Notes: generated by a model not told the origin, from the letters alone. A stretch of DNA of 64,000 nt from Cephalotus follicularis (GCA_001972305.1 BDDD01000086.1:37989-101988), one strand, 5' to 3'. Positions 12,501-24,242 are shown, counted from the stretch's first letter. Program-made: numbers and translations.

Positions 12501-13100
12501 AAGCAATAAGACTCCCCAGGGAGCACCCTCTGGTCGGCAACACCACGGGAACTTGTTCGACCAGACCTAAAGTCGTGTCTTGAGAGGCAAATCCATGGGA
12601 ACTCTCAACGATCAAGTTTGTTATACTGAGCACTTTAATACAAGTGTCCTTACGAGGACTGCAAGCTCAGACGACCTGGCTCACAACATGCTGAACCAGA
12701 CGACATCCTGCTCGGAAAATCCATAGGAACTTGTCCGAGCAGACCAAGATCTTAGTCCACGAACACGACCGAGCTCGTAAATACTAAGTCTCTATGCCTA
12801 AGCGCCTTTGAAATAAGGAGTCCTTAGGTGATCAAGCCAGAAGATTGTTCTTTTTATTTACATTCTATTGTCCTAAGGGAATAGTGAATGCCCACGAAGA
12901 ACTCTAGCATAACATGCAACGCTGATAAAGCTAGGAAAGCTCGGGGAGAAGAAGCTTAATGCTTCACAAGTACTTGACATTCCAAAGCAAAAATAAAATG
13001 TACACAAGTGAGGTACAGAAATACTTCATTTTATTGATCGTTGAAAAGATTACATTATTGAGAAGAAAAAGAAAAATTACAAGGCAAAACAAACAAAAAA
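12501..13100. other. Non-coding spacer of the Tat element
   Basis: Joins the tandem array to the antisense frames. It holds short direct repeats of the kind GGCAACACCACGGGAACTTGT and CCATAGGAACTTGTC, also seen at 48940-49140 in the Tat derivative. No coding capacity was recognised. Confidence 0.55.
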
Positions 13101-13107
13101 ATATATC

Positions 13108-15840
13108 CTAAGCCTCATCCCCCGAAGGGATGTCTACTACGGATGGAGGAGGAGGAGGAGCTTCTCCTTCCCATAGAGGAGGAGGAGGAGGAGGAGGGTC
13201 ATCGAAGCGAGGACCAGGAGAAGGAGCCAGATCATCCTCGGTCATCCGTGCCGGGGCAGGCTCCTCAGCAATGATGCGAGAGAGAGGCTCGGCATCAAAG
13301 GCCCCAAGGTTGCCGTCCTCAGCAGGTGCAGTGAAGGGAACCAGGTCATGGCCGTTGGGCGACCAACAGGGGTCCTGAGTATGACTTTTCTCTTCATCGA
13401 AGGCTCTGAAGGCTTCATCCTCGGCCTCTTCAACGCCCTCTGGGATGAAGTCATACTCTGCCACAGAAGGGCCGCAGACAAAGGAGTCCAACGGGAGATC
13501 CAGAAAGCACTCAACCATGTTTCGACAGGTATAGTACCCTCGACGAAAGTTGGCCGAGGACTTCTTCAAGACCTCGCGGTTGAAGTCGTCAGAAGTTTTG
13601 TAGAGCTCCACGGCCTGATCCATGGCATCCCAAAACTCAACTGATGCCTTAAAGTCCAGGACAGCCCTCTCTGCAACGGCTTTGACCCTGGCGTCACCAA
13701 GCTCTTGGCACTTGGCTAACTAGATACTTAGGGCCTCCACCCTGCCTTTGAGTTCAGCTGCTCGCTCCATGACAACGATCTTGAGCCCCCTCTCCCTCTG
13801 GGCCTCCTCCACGGCGTCATCCTTCTCGGCCACCAAGCCCTCCTGGGCACCCAACACTTCATCCAGCTGAGCACGGGCCATGGCCAGAAACCTGCTTAGC
13901 TCAGCATTCTCAACCCCGAGCTTCTCATTCAGGCTGGTCTCTTGGTCAGTCCTGTCCATCAGAAGATGGGCATTGACCATGGCCTGAGGAAAAAAGAAAA
14001 CAACGTCAATCCAGAACTAGAAAAAGTTCACAAAAGAAAGTCAAGGCAAGTGTGCTTACCCGCTGGCAGCACTGAAAGAGGTTGGTCTAAAGCTGCCCGA
14101 TCATCCACTCCTCTCTTAGCCCCAGCTTATAGGGGAACATGCCTACTCTCCCAAGCTCCGTGGTGACCCCGGGAGTCCTTAGACAAACGCCAGCTTGCCC
14201 AAGCTCCCCCAGGATATCCCTCACTTGCTCGAGCTCCGCAGCGGGGTAGGGATGGTCTGGATCACAGAGGCAACCCTCGACGGTTTAGTTCCTGAGAGCC
14301 TTCCCCTTCTCCGTCCGCTGCCTCTTTGAGGGACGGCCGAGCTCAGCATCGGTCATGGGTTCCTTGGCTGCGACAGTCGAGGCCTCTCCAGCAGCTCAGG
14401 CCTCTTCGGCAGCTCTGGCCTTAGCATCAAGCTCCGCCTTAGCGGCACGCTCCTCCTCAGCAGCCCGGGCCTTCGCAGTCCTTGCCTCCTTGGCCTTCGC
14501 AGCCATGGCCGCCACAGCCCTGGCCTCCCTAGCCACCGCAGCCCTTGCCTCCCTGGCCTCCTCGGATATGACCCGGGGCAGCTCATCCAGCCTGGCCCTC
14601 GCCTCAGCCTGCCTGGTTTCCCTCCTCTTTGCCACCTTCCACGACTTCTCCAAGGCCTTCTGCCTTCTCTCAGCGTCTCTCCTCTGTACCCCTCGGTGGG
14701 CAGCATGAGCCTGTTCACGACCGGCCCTGATCAAGTCCATGGCTGACTCTTGGCGGGCCATCTCTACACAGACAAGCAAAGAAGCAGTTAGTAAAGCATT
14801 AAAAAGTTAGATACAAACTTAAAAGAGAAAGATAGCCCCAGAGAAAGCTTAGTACGGCTCTCTCCTTGTGAGGTCGCTGAGGATGCAACTCCACCATGGC
14901 CACCCTGGTCCCTCTCTCTCTGAATCCCCAAAGGCACCTCCTCCGCCTCCAACTCCAGCCTAGCTCTACGGCCTATGGACATGCTAAGCCCATGCCGCCG
15001 TAGGCGGTCCTCGGACACCACCTTCAGCACATCCTCGGGTGCAAGGGCCGAGAGCCTCCTTAGGTCCGCGGTCTCTTCCCTGGTCAGAAAAGACCTCTGG
15101 TTCAGGAGCCCGGTGTCCAATGTGTCTATCCAAGGACAGGGGATGAAGCCGGGGAGGTTCTTGACTAGGAAATACTTCTCCCTCCAGCGCTTGACCATCT
15201 TGGTATTCTCCGCCAGCAGCATAGAGTGACCCATGCGTGACTTAAAGTAAAAGCCACGCTTCTTTAGGGAGGAGACCAGCGTGTGGAATTCTTTGAACAG
15301 CCCGAGGGTGGGCACTGCATCCACCTCAAGGCAGCGTACGATGAACCCGAAGATGAACCCCTAAGACTGAGCTTGCAGTATTGAAGGATGGATCCGGTAG
15401 TGCCCGAGGAGGGTAACGGCGAATGGCGGCAGCGAAAGTCTCAACCCATGCTCCAAAGCATCTTGGAACACCACAAAGTGCCTGGGTTGGTTCACTGTGA
15501 CTGACCTGGGGTCAGTTGGAATCTCCAAGTCCAGGACACCAGGGATGGAGTACTCCTTGACCAGTTGCGCCAGTTTGTGTGGGCGCATGGTGGTCTAGTC
15601 AAAATCGGCCCAGAAAACTTGAACTCCAGCCCCTGTAGCCTCAACGTTGGGGTTCCCAGTGGCGGAGGCCTCCATTTCCACCTCCATATTGAGGGGATGA
15701 ACAGCAACAGTGACCCCCGTAGACGCCCGAGCAACCACTTCAGGGTGCCTGACAAATCTCTTGGTCTGCTTCGTTCTGGCCATGGGGTTGTCAGAGAGAG
15801 AGGACGAGGAAGACGAAGTGGTCATGGGTAGCTTTGACAA
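13108..15840 (-). pseudogene. Antisense reading-frame block of the Tat element (aORF region, fossil)
   Basis: A 2.7 kb block of minus-strand frames between pol and the 3' LTR. From its start it shows a serine-rich leader with MARTKQTKRF, a globular region (LGHYRIHPSILQ; RWREKYFLVKNLPGFIPCPW) resembling the plant family called putative gypsy-type transposon domain, long Ala/Arg/Glu-rich coiled coils, and an acidic, proline-rich tail. Retand-like Tat elements are known to carry such an antisense ORF; its function is unknown. The frames are broken up; some gaps may be introns, so breaks cannot be counted. The derivative at 49764-51670 keeps a related block. Confidence 0.75.
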
Positions 15841-16486
15841 GTAAGGGGTAAATGGAAACTGGGTTCACCTGTGTTCTCAAGTGAAGAAGAAGACGAAGTT
15901 TGAAGGTTGGAAGAGCAGAGGATTTGAGATATCTAATGCTTTTAGGGTTTGTGAAAATGTAAAGTGGGCCCCCAAAAGGGGGAAGGGGTATTTAAAGACC
16001 CTAGAGACGGATCTGGACCGTGGATCCCAGTTACATTCAATGGTGGAGATCCTCCTGCCAAATCAGGAGCGGCAAACCAAAGGTCATGCGCGGGCATCGA
16101 AGTGTCAGGCGTTTAAATTTCGTAATTTACGGCATAATGATGGGTATTAATTAAGGGGGCACGGCGCGAGGCGACATCTGTCACGGCTCGTCTTTTCACC
16201 ATTTGGCATGAGTGATAAGGGTAGGCCCGCATAAGGATTGAGCCGAGCTTGCCTAACAAAGAGTAAGGTCCCTCTTGGAGCCCCACGAGCCTGCCTCTCC
16301 TCTTCCCCTGGTCAGCCCAGGGAGGTCCTCAAGCATGCCTCTCCTCTTCCCCTGGTCAGCCCAGGGGGATCCTCAGGCTTGTCCCTCCTCTTCCCCTGGT
16401 CAGTCCAAGAGGGGTCCTTCCTCGGAGTACTGCCAGGGCTCATGCTCTCAACTCTGCTCCTCCTCCTCTGCCAAGGCCAGAGAAGA
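15841..16486. other. Region between the antisense frames and the 3' LTR
   Basis: It would hold the promoter of the antisense frames. From 16280 to 16420 a unit containing CCTCTCCTCTTCCCCTGGTC is repeated about three times. A comparable but unrepeated stretch precedes the 3' LTR of the derivative near 52020-52080. Confidence 0.5.
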
Positions 16487-16503
16487 AGGACTAGGGGGGC
16501 ATA
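16487..16503 (+). other. Polypurine tract of the Tat element
   Basis: GGACTAGGGGGGCATA immediately precedes the 3' LTR; plus-strand synthesis would start here. The derivative has the near-identical GGACCAGGGGGGCATA before 52092. Confidence 0.8.
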
Positions 16504-17069
16504 TGATATGAGAAAAATCCTTTTTTAAGCATAAGGACACGTGCTCAAGGAAAGAAAGACAGATGTCGCTCCAGGGCCCGGGTACGTGGCCTGCCATCAC
16601 ATCAAAGTTGGAAAAGAGACTGGCACGCCGGCACAACCTCCTAACCTACATACTGGCATGCCTCCACAGCCATCAATTCTATGGACTGGCATGCTGCCAC
16701 AGCCACAAAATCTGGAGGAGATCAGGGGAAATGACAGGACTTCTGACGTATTTCCCTTAGGGGCCACCAACTCCTGATGGGACGCTCATCAGTCACTAGG
16801 AAGGCTATAAATACCAGTTTCACGGTCAATAAAAAGGTCAGCCATTTTAGCACTCAAAGAACCTCAATACTCTTTGTGCAACTACTAACTAGAGCGTCGA
16901 AGTGTCCCTGGGAGAACAACCTCCTGGACCTTCTACCTTTCTCTCTTACTTGTGCAGGGATCACCAGCCATCACCAATCACCCTTTCTCAGACAGATTCC
17001 AGCGGTTCTCTAAACAAATCAAGCCCTCACACGTGGGGTATTGTTGAAGGAAAGATAACTGCATCAACA
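16504..17069 (+). repeat. 3' LTR of the Tat element
   Basis: 566 bp, starts TGATATGAG and ends GCATCAACA. It has the same length as the 5' LTR, differs by about 29 substitutions counted by eye, and is followed by the CATTT duplication. Confidence 0.92.
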
Positions 17070-17219
17070 CATTTAAACAAATTTAATCACGTTATTAGAA
17101 TAGATGAATTAACATGTAATGTAATTCTAATTAAAAAGTGATGTATATTTAATAGGTATATAATAATCAATAGGAAATATGATCCACCATAATTACGTTA
17201 AGTAAGATTAAATTAATAA

Positions 17220-18589
17220 GGCTAAACTGTATATTTGGTACCTGAATTTTCATTAAATTTGTAATTAGGTACTTGAACTTAAATTTTATTCAATTAGGTA
17301 ACTGAACTTTAAAATCGTGTTCAATTGACTACCTGTCGTCACCAGATCGTAACGGCCACTAACGAAGTACATGTGGCAAGTGACGTGGCCTTTATAAAAT
17401 ATTAAACAAATAGAGAATTTTTGACATGGCATCTGATATGAAAAATTGCCCACGTGTCGACTGATCATTGGTTTAAAAAAAATTATGTAGAAAATCGGAG
17501 AAGATGAAACGAAACAAAAAGAAAAAAAAATCCCAAAACATATGCCTTCTTCCTTCTTACATGAACCCTAGAAAAATTATAGTTAGTTACAGTATATTCA
17601 ACTCATTAATATTTTATTAGAATTATGAAAGATAATATTACATTTATAGTTCACTGACAATACCATCATGTAAGTAATATCATTATCCAGAGAATATAGA
17701 GATAAAGATACCTGGTTCAATAAAGTACAAGTACTGCACTTCCAATTTGCAGCAAGATCCACATTCTCCTGAGAAGATAGTGATTGAAGATGTGAAGGTG
17801 GAATAGATCCGCTCTCAGCAACTGTGGAAGATGTCGATCCTCCAGATGATCCAATTGAAGACACAAGATTTCCTTCAGTACCTGTATCATTACCGGGAGA
17901 TTTCGACCCACACCATAAATCATCATGCAATCTCTTTTCTGCAGCCATAGCAGCAGCTTGTATTGGGCTGAGTGCAGCTTTAATGTAGTTATCACCACCT
18001 ATAAGTCTAGGTCCTTATGGTAATAGAATACCACGTTTTGATCTGTTCTCTGCAGCAGCTAGGGCAGACTACCTTGGTGATGACAAAGGGGTTTACGGGA
18101 AAACCAACCCAAACGTCTTCCTGGAAGATCAAATCCTTGCCCATTGCCAGTAATTCCCTTTGGTTGAATATACAGATGCCTTCTCAATTGATTGAGAAGA
18201 TTTTTGTTTGTGATGGATTTAGAAGATGTAAGCTAGGGTTCATGTAAGAAGGAAAAAGGCATATGTTTTGGGATTTTTTTTCCAGCCTTTTGTTCTGTTT
18301 CTTCTTCTCCGATTTTCTACATAATTTTTTTTTTCAACCAATGACCAGTTGACACGTGGGCAATTTTTCACATCAGATGCCATGTCAAAAATGCTCTATT
18401 TGTTTAATCTTTCATAAAGGCCACGTCATTTGCCACATGTACTTCGTTAGTGTCCGTTACGATCTGGTGATGACAGGTAGTCAATTGAAGGCGATTTTGA
18501 AGTTCAGTTACCTAATTGAACAAAATTTAAGTTCAAGTACCTAATTGTAAATTTAATGAAAGTTCAGGTACCAAACATATAGTTTAGCC
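17220..18589. mobile_element. Pack-MULE copy 1 carrying a WSS1-like gene fragment
   Basis: A 1370-bp Mutator-like element. Terminal inverted repeats of roughly 350 bp (17220-17571 and about 18235-18589) begin GGCTAAACTGTATATTTGG. A perfect 9-bp target-site duplication, AATTAATAA, lies at 17211-17219 and 18590-18598; nine bases is the MULE signature. No transposase is present; the interior is a captured host gene piece. A second member of the family lies at 39724-41071 with a different 9-bp duplication, so both moved separately after capture. Confidence 0.93.
17700..18180 (-). pseudogene. Captured fragment of a WSS1-like (WLM domain) metalloprotease gene, copy 1
   Basis: On the minus strand a frame reads LPGRRLG, then AALSPIQAAAMAAEKRLHDD, a serine-rich linker, and WKCSTCTLLNQ. 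This matches the region between the WLM protease core and the C-terminal RanBP2-type zinc finger of plant WSS1 proteins, DNA-dependent proteases that clear DNA-protein crosslinks. Only the first Cys pair of the finger (WKCSTC) is present. The exon runs into a preserved splice donor (CCAG followed by GTATCT), so capture was from genomic DNA with intron sequence. The catalytic HExxH part is absent, so no protease activity is possible. Confidence 0.8.
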
Positions 18590-18598
18590 AATTAATAA

Positions 18599-19384
18599 CC
18601 TCTATGTAGATTAGATAATTAATTAGTTTTTAAATAATATTTTAAAATTAAGTTTATGGTAATATTCATTCATCTTTCTTTTTATTTACTTGTTTATCTC
18701 TTTATTTTTCTTATTTATCTTTTTAGTCATTTATTTAATTAATTATTTATCTCTTTATCTCTATGTTAATTTTTTTACTTATTTGTCCATATCTTTATCT
18801 ATTTTATTTATCTTATTTATCTTCTTTATTTCATTTATCTTCTTTATATATTATTTTGTTTATCTTTATTTATTATTTTGTTCTTCTTTTACTTCATTAT
18901 TTATTTGTACATACTTAATTTAATGTACTCGAAGGGTGTAATATAAACTGTGGATGCATGTTTAGGAATATTTTAAATTTTATTATTTAAGAAAATAATA
19001 GACAATGGAATAATCAAACGATGTTAAGCTTTGGTTTAGGCGAGGTTTAGGCGAGCTAGGGTGCCTAACACCTTCCCTTCTTGTACCTGAATTCCGGATC
19101 CATCTCGAATATGGCTAGTCCCTTCGATTTAAAAGACCTAGTCCCTTCGGTTATAAGATTGTGATCCTGATTGTAGCAATCTTCAAGTCTTGTCTCTATA
19201 TTTAAAGGCCAATATTAATTACGATAATTTTCTCATAATTTAATTCTTGCAAAAGGGTTGAATTACGAGGTGGCGACTCCATTTCTCTCTACGGAGATAC
19301 ACATACGGTGCATGGCGCCTACAGTCTCCTACCCCGAGTATCTGGAGGTGGAGATTCTCCCCAAGGTCTACGATTTAAAATCCC
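18599..19384. other. Non-coding DNA with a TTTATCTT-rich pyrimidine tract
   Basis: 18660-18915 is a strongly strand-biased, degenerate repeat of TTTATCTT/TTATTTAT units. 19020-19380 resembles retrotransposon internal sequence (the GGTGGCGACTCC segment near 19270), but no domain could be assigned. Confidence 0.5.
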
Positions 19385-19447
19385 AAAGCATTAGTAACTA
19401 GTTGTAGTTGTTGAATGATTCTGTCCATGTCCGCCTTCGTAGCAAAC

Positions 19448-21929
19448 TGTCACGCCCGGAACCATGAGGAGGACCCCAAGACTCGACACGTGGCAGGTCC
19501 GTCCATACGATCCATCACACACGAAGCATCATACTCCAAAATACGTTACAAATTTAAAACTTTAATATACGACATGCATGCGGAAGAAAAAATCATTCAA
19601 ATGATGAACCCAACTATAATCATAATATCAAACATATATCTTAAGCATTGCCACAAGCCGACAGGTCAATAGCTGAAATACAATATGTCTCTTATACATC
19701 AAGCCTTTCCTATACAAGGTATGTCAAAACCATAATTCTTATACATTCTCATTCTCACATAAGGTAGGTAACAATAATCTGAGCCGTTGACCAAGATCTG
19801 CCTGGGAAGTCCGGTCTGTCTCGATCTGCCTCACGACGATGCATCACCTGTACCTGACCCATTACGAGAATGGGTCAGCAACCCATGGCTGTGTAGGCTA
19901 ACTATATGCAATGAAATGCAGCAGTTATACAGATATATATATGCATGACATGTGAAATGCATGAATGTCAATTGTGGACAGCGTCAGTATACCAACCGTC
20001 CCTAAGTGATGGTATACTTGGCTAGTCTTAATCACATCAAAGGCCATAGGCCTGCAGACACTCCATAAAACAATCCATAACCATCCATGGGGACAATCAA
20101 TATATAGGGTCAAGTACTCCTTTGCCTCTCCGGCTCGAGATAGTACCCACACCGTCTATACACCCTCCGTGCCATAGCCGTGTGGAGTATAGGATAACAC
20201 CGGCCACATAATCCATACCATACCATAATACTAATCCCGAAGTTACTAGACAATAATAAAGATCTCTGCGATCTATGCCATATCTATATCCATGCCATAC
20301 CATATCCATCCACAATGTGGTGATCCCCGTTGGTTCACCCAAAAAGGGAGGATTATCATATCTATAATATGTGGCCTACACCCATAATGCTTCATGACGT
20401 AAATGAAAATTATAAATGGGTTATCCCATTAAGTCTCAACCATAACAAACCATCAATCATAGACCATACTCGTAGCTCATAACCATATTTTCATTTAAAG
20501 GATAGGGACCTAACCATAAATGATCACATAGGATCCATCAGTCAAAACCATTTTCAAAAACCATTTTCCATAACCATATTTTCATGACGATTTTCCATAA
20601 CTATTTTCTTGGTCCCTATTGGAGTTGTAAAACAATGAAGAGGAAGTCCAACTAGGATATCCGCGTCCAGATGTCCCAATTGATCTATCCTAACCATTTT
20701 TGAAAACCATTTATATAAAACCCCTTTTTGATGAAGCTTTCTTTAAAGATTTACTTTGAAGATTGATTTAGAAATCAAAGGTGTTAAAAGAGGATTCTCA
20801 TAGACTACAAGGCCTTAGGGAGGCTTCCTATAGAATCCATTTGAAGATAAAAGCATTTTGAGTTGAAAACCATGTTAAAATCATATTTCCACCATGTAAA
20901 CCCTGTCTGTGCGTCGACGCCTATGCAACGCATCGACGCTCTGGCGCTGAGGAACGCATAACGCGTCGAGGTGCTAGGTTGCGCGTCGACGTTATGTGTT
21001 GCGCTGCAATGTTGGGTGTCGATATGCTGTTGCGTCGCAAGTAGATGTTTCGCGTCGACGTACTGCGCTGATTAACGCACAAAGACGCGAGAAATCCCAT
21101 AGCGCGTCGACACTCAAACTAAGCGTCGACGTGTTGGGCACTGAAGAACACGTCGACGTGTAAGATGAACACGTCGACACCCTGGGTTTTCTCAACATTG
21201 TAAAAATCAATCAAAACTCATTTAAACTGTTTAAAATTTGATTCAAAGGAAGCTATAAGCTCCAAACATCAATTAAAACTCAAAAACAGTTTTTAAACCA
21301 TTGAAATCCATTCCCATAACCCTTAGGTCGAGAGAAAGCAGAAATTGGGTAAAAAGTCACAACTCTCTAATTTCTCTCTAATCTCCATTTCAATCCGTTA
21401 TTTACTATACCCGGTGCCCTAACTCATCCATCTAACATGCATCCATCAATCCATAACCATACCATCATGCAAATCCATCAAAAATATGAAATTCAAGCAT
21501 ATGTAGAACCTACCTTAAATTGATTGGGAACGAAGAATAAGCTGCTTGAATCCTCGTTCTGTTTCTCCTTTCAGGTTCTACACTCTGCCACGATCCCAAC
21601 GACTCATTCCTTTCTCTATTTCGCCCACTTTCTCTCTCTAACTCACTCACTCACTCACTCACTCACTCTCTCTAAAAGTGGAAAGAGAAATGGAATTGAG
21701 AATGAAAGAGTTAACTCGCCTATATATAGATATAGGCTCCTTTAGCCAAAAATCTCAAAAGCTACGCTTAGGTTCAATTGAACCCCCACTATCCGTAAAC
21801 AGTCATAAAAGTGAAAAATAGTATATATCATCTACAATCCATGTCATCCATCAATACAATATTGTATAATACTGTATAACTACAAACAAATACATACAAT
21901 TTCGTACAAATAAAAATCTGGGGCTTACA
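19448..21929 (-). mobile_element. Solo LTR (2482 bp), Ty3/gypsy-like
   Basis: Minus strand starts TGTAAGCCCC at 21929 and ends GGGCGTGACA at 19448. The 5-bp duplication CAAAC flanks it at 19443-19447 and 21930-21934. No internal region is present, so LTR-LTR recombination removed the body. The ends and size fit chromovirus-type LTRs. 20912-21182 is a GTCGAC-motif array. An ACTC run lies at 21641-21668. Confidence 0.9.
20912..21182. repeat. GTCGAC-motif array inside the solo LTR
   Basis: About ten copies of GCGTCGACGY-like motifs at 20-35 bp spacing, close in form to the arrays at 297-545 and 24451-24718 although the host LTRs are otherwise unalike. Rich in CpG. Confidence 0.7.
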
Positions 21930-22939
21930 CAAACTGTTCAGCGGCATGATTTTTCTGATTCGCCCCATTTACTCGTTGGTCCCCTTCTTAATTCTGTCGA
22001 GGTGGGTGAGCTCTCCGTTTTGGCCTTGATGGACCACTACATTGCCCTTCCCAACATTCAATCATCGGGGCATTATTTCTGGTTTGACCTTGTTGGGTGT
22101 TTCCTGTCATCCAGGTTACCATCATTGATGATCGAAGATTCTCAATCATGGAGTAGGTTGTAAGAACTAGACGAGAAAGAAAGACTTTTCGTTCGAGTTC
22201 CCAAAGACGACGCCAATTATTGATGAGTGAATTTTCGTCAACAATAAATTTGTAATTCCTCCTCCTAAGCTTGTTGTCTTTCAAGCTTCAAGTAGGGTAA
22301 GTTTGAGATCTGCAGCACAATCAAATGTTAGAAAGTAGTCCAAGGTCGTCCTCGGGGCTACTCTCTGACGATCAAGTCATCACAAGTCATCAGAGTAATA
22401 AGCCTAAGTAGTAATGAACTCAGAATATGGTGTTTCAGTGAGTGAGGGATGACTACCGTGTAGGTGAAAAACGTCTGGACCCTTGAACAAGACAAAAAAT
22501 GAACTATTTGATAGGTTGGAGCGTATGCCATGATTACTTGAGCACCCCTCCGAGGATCCCGACGCTTTCCTTGTCTGTATTTCTGATGGGTCCTATTCGT
22601 AATTGCTGCACTGATAATTACTTCTCAACTCCCCTGAAGAATAGCTAGGAATATAGGAGACGGTTACCACTTATAGCTTTGAATCCTCTTGTAATGTCCT
22701 TTTGTTCAACCTCGGCATCTAAGACTCCGAGGTCCGGCATTGCGATTTGCTTCCGTTTGACTTCAACGGTCGAGGTTTTATAATCTTGCATCCGAGATCT
22801 TGGGGTTTTTTTCTTTGGAATTTCCCTAGTGCCGAAGTCGTTGACTTGTTCCCATCATCCACGTGTAGGTCTCTTATTGAACTGAGAAAACCGACCTTAT
22901 CAATATATATACTGATTTATATTTATAATTAATTATATA

Positions 22940-23445
22940 TAAAAATCACCATATATATATATAAACTCACCAAAGCAAAATGAATGATGAGGTGACGGTG
23001 AGCACAACGAACGGTGGCAGCACACGAGCAGACAAGTGTTGGACAAGTGTCGATAGATGAAGGTGGACCGCTGGCCGGAGAGAGAGAGAGAGAGAGAGAG
23101 AGGAGGAGGAGGGAGGGAGAACGGAGAGACGACGCTGGGTTATACATTAACCCAGTAGTGATTGCCTTTATGAACAAGCAATCGCTATTGTTCTTAGTTT
23201 TTTTTACAGCAGCGATTACAAACACTTTCAGTAGTGATTGCATTGCAATCGTTGATGTTATTAAACAGTAGCAATTGCTACTACAATCCCTATAAGAGCC
23301 TGTGGCAATCGCTACTTCAACCTGACAATTTTTTTTTCAAGGCTCAATGGGGACTGCTGGTTGTGACGATTGCTTAAGGCATTCGCTACTAGTAGTAGTA
23401 GCGATTACATTATGGCAATCACTATTGAGCCCCTTTCTTGTAGTG
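22940..23445 (-). mobile_element. CACTA (En/Spm-like) terminal fragment
   Basis: The right end reads, on the minus strand, CACTACAAGAAAGGGG, the standard CACTA terminus. From 23140 to 23440 short motifs like GCAATCGCTA and TAGTAGCGATT recur in both orientations, as in CACTA subterminal regions. The opposite terminus and any transposase were not found, so the left boundary is a guess. A GA run sits at 23081-23102. Confidence 0.7.
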
Positions 23446-23508
23446 GAGGTATATAAATATATATTTTTTTATTTTATTGGTTGGGCTAGGTTGGGGTGGT
23501 AGTCTAGA

Positions 23509-23819
23509 CTCTATGGATGCATTTGGTTTAGGTTTTCATTTTGGGGGGAATGGAATCACATTCTTATGCATCTCATTCCATAAGAATAGGATTCCCCCCA
23601 ATTTTTGGTGGATAGCATTCTCATGTTTCATGGGAATGTTAAGCTATATGAAAATCATATTTTCATATATCTTTTCCAAATCCGTGAACCAAACTCGTGC
23701 ATGAGAATCACATTCCTAAGGATGTTGAAAGATAACTCCAACTAAATTTAGACATCTCTAGTATAAGAATCACATTCCCAGAATGTTGAAAGATAACCCG
23801 AACCAAACGCACCATAGAG
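23509..23819. mobile_element. MITE-like inverted-repeat element
   Basis: About 310 bp with imperfect inverted ends: CTCTATGGATGCATTTGGTT on the left against CTCTATGGTGCGTTTGGTT on the opposite strand at the right. The interior repeats GGAATG/CATTCC stretches. No clear target-site duplication was identified, so the superfamily is unassigned. Confidence 0.55.
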
Positions 23820-24242
23820 GTCTTTTCGTTACTCCATAGCTCACTGATGCATCATGCAATTAGCTTAGGCATGCAATTCAATAGTTAATTGAGCTAGTCA
23901 CTTCTTTCTTGGACAATGGTGGATCTTCGCAGTAATTTCAAAGTATGCGAAATCCATATATACATGTGTATTTCTTTTTCGGGGTATGTAAGATACACAA
24001 GTAAAATTAAAAAATTAACCAAAAATAAAAAAAAGTACCTACACAATTTTCTTTTCCAAATTTTCACGGTGTGCAATTGCACACCTTAAATTACACAAGG
24101 CACCACCCCTGTTCTTAGAATGAGCTATTGTCTCCATATTTTTTCGTACATATTTTTTGTCTTATAATTATATTTTTTATATTTAACCGTTAGATTTAAT
24201 ATTATATACATGTAGATCATACATGTCAAGTTTTAAGACAAT
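23820..24242. other. Intergenic DNA
   Basis: No gene recognised. It contains the 18-bp perfect palindrome GGTGTGCAATTGCACACC near 24069. The CAAAT at 24243-24247 is the left target-site duplication of the next element. Confidence 0.5.

Larger units (their letters stand above)
5057..17069 (+). mobile_element. Ty3/gypsy Tat-lineage retrotransposon, near-complete structure, coding regions broken
   Basis: A 12,013-bp element flanked by the 5-bp duplication CATTT (5052-5056 and 17070-17074). Both LTRs are 566 bp with TG..CA ends. Order: LTR, primer-binding site, gag, protease, RT, RNase H, a second archaeal-type RNase H, integrase, tandem-repeat array, antisense reading frames, polypurine tract, LTR. 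The second RNase H, the gag knuckle of the CRYHHDHGHDTEEC type and the antisense frames after pol point to the Tat lineage, Retand-like. The coding part has about ten breaks, so it is a fossil. By eye the LTRs differ at about 29 of 566 positions (about 5 percent), suggesting insertion several million years ago at commonly used plant rates. Confidence 0.93.
19385..22857 (-). mobile_element. Tat-lineage LTR/leader/gag fragment interrupted by a solo LTR
   Basis: On the minus strand TTGGCGTCGTCTTTGGGAAC near 22197-22216 resembles the primer-binding site of the other two Tat elements. To its right lies an LTR-like stretch to about 22857, which would start TGATGGGAAC on the minus strand. To its left is gag-like sequence, with a residue pattern like EQFATKADMDRIIQQL on both sides of the solo LTR at 19448-21929, which inserted into it. 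The rest is missing. It is too decayed to date. Confidence 0.5.

Noticed and set aside
11108-12570. Pro/Gly/Lys-rich reading frames on both strands across the dyad array
   Set aside because: They arise from the repeat units in several frames at once and match no domain.
13130-13378. Gly-rich plus-strand frame
   Set aside because: It is the shadow of the proline-rich tail of the antisense frame on the other strand.
17598-17948. Apparent intact small gene with a serine-rich protein and WKCSTC motif
   Set aside because: It lies wholly within a Pack-MULE with a 9-bp duplication and lacks the catalytic part and half the zinc finger, so it is a captured fragment.
18690-18923. Phe/Leu/Ile-rich frame resembling a membrane protein
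   Set aside because: It is the translation of a TTTATCTT-rich low-complexity tract.
24069-24086. 18-bp perfect palindrome as an operator-like site
   Set aside because: A single isolated copy in intergenic DNA next to a retroelement, with no gene beside it to regulate.
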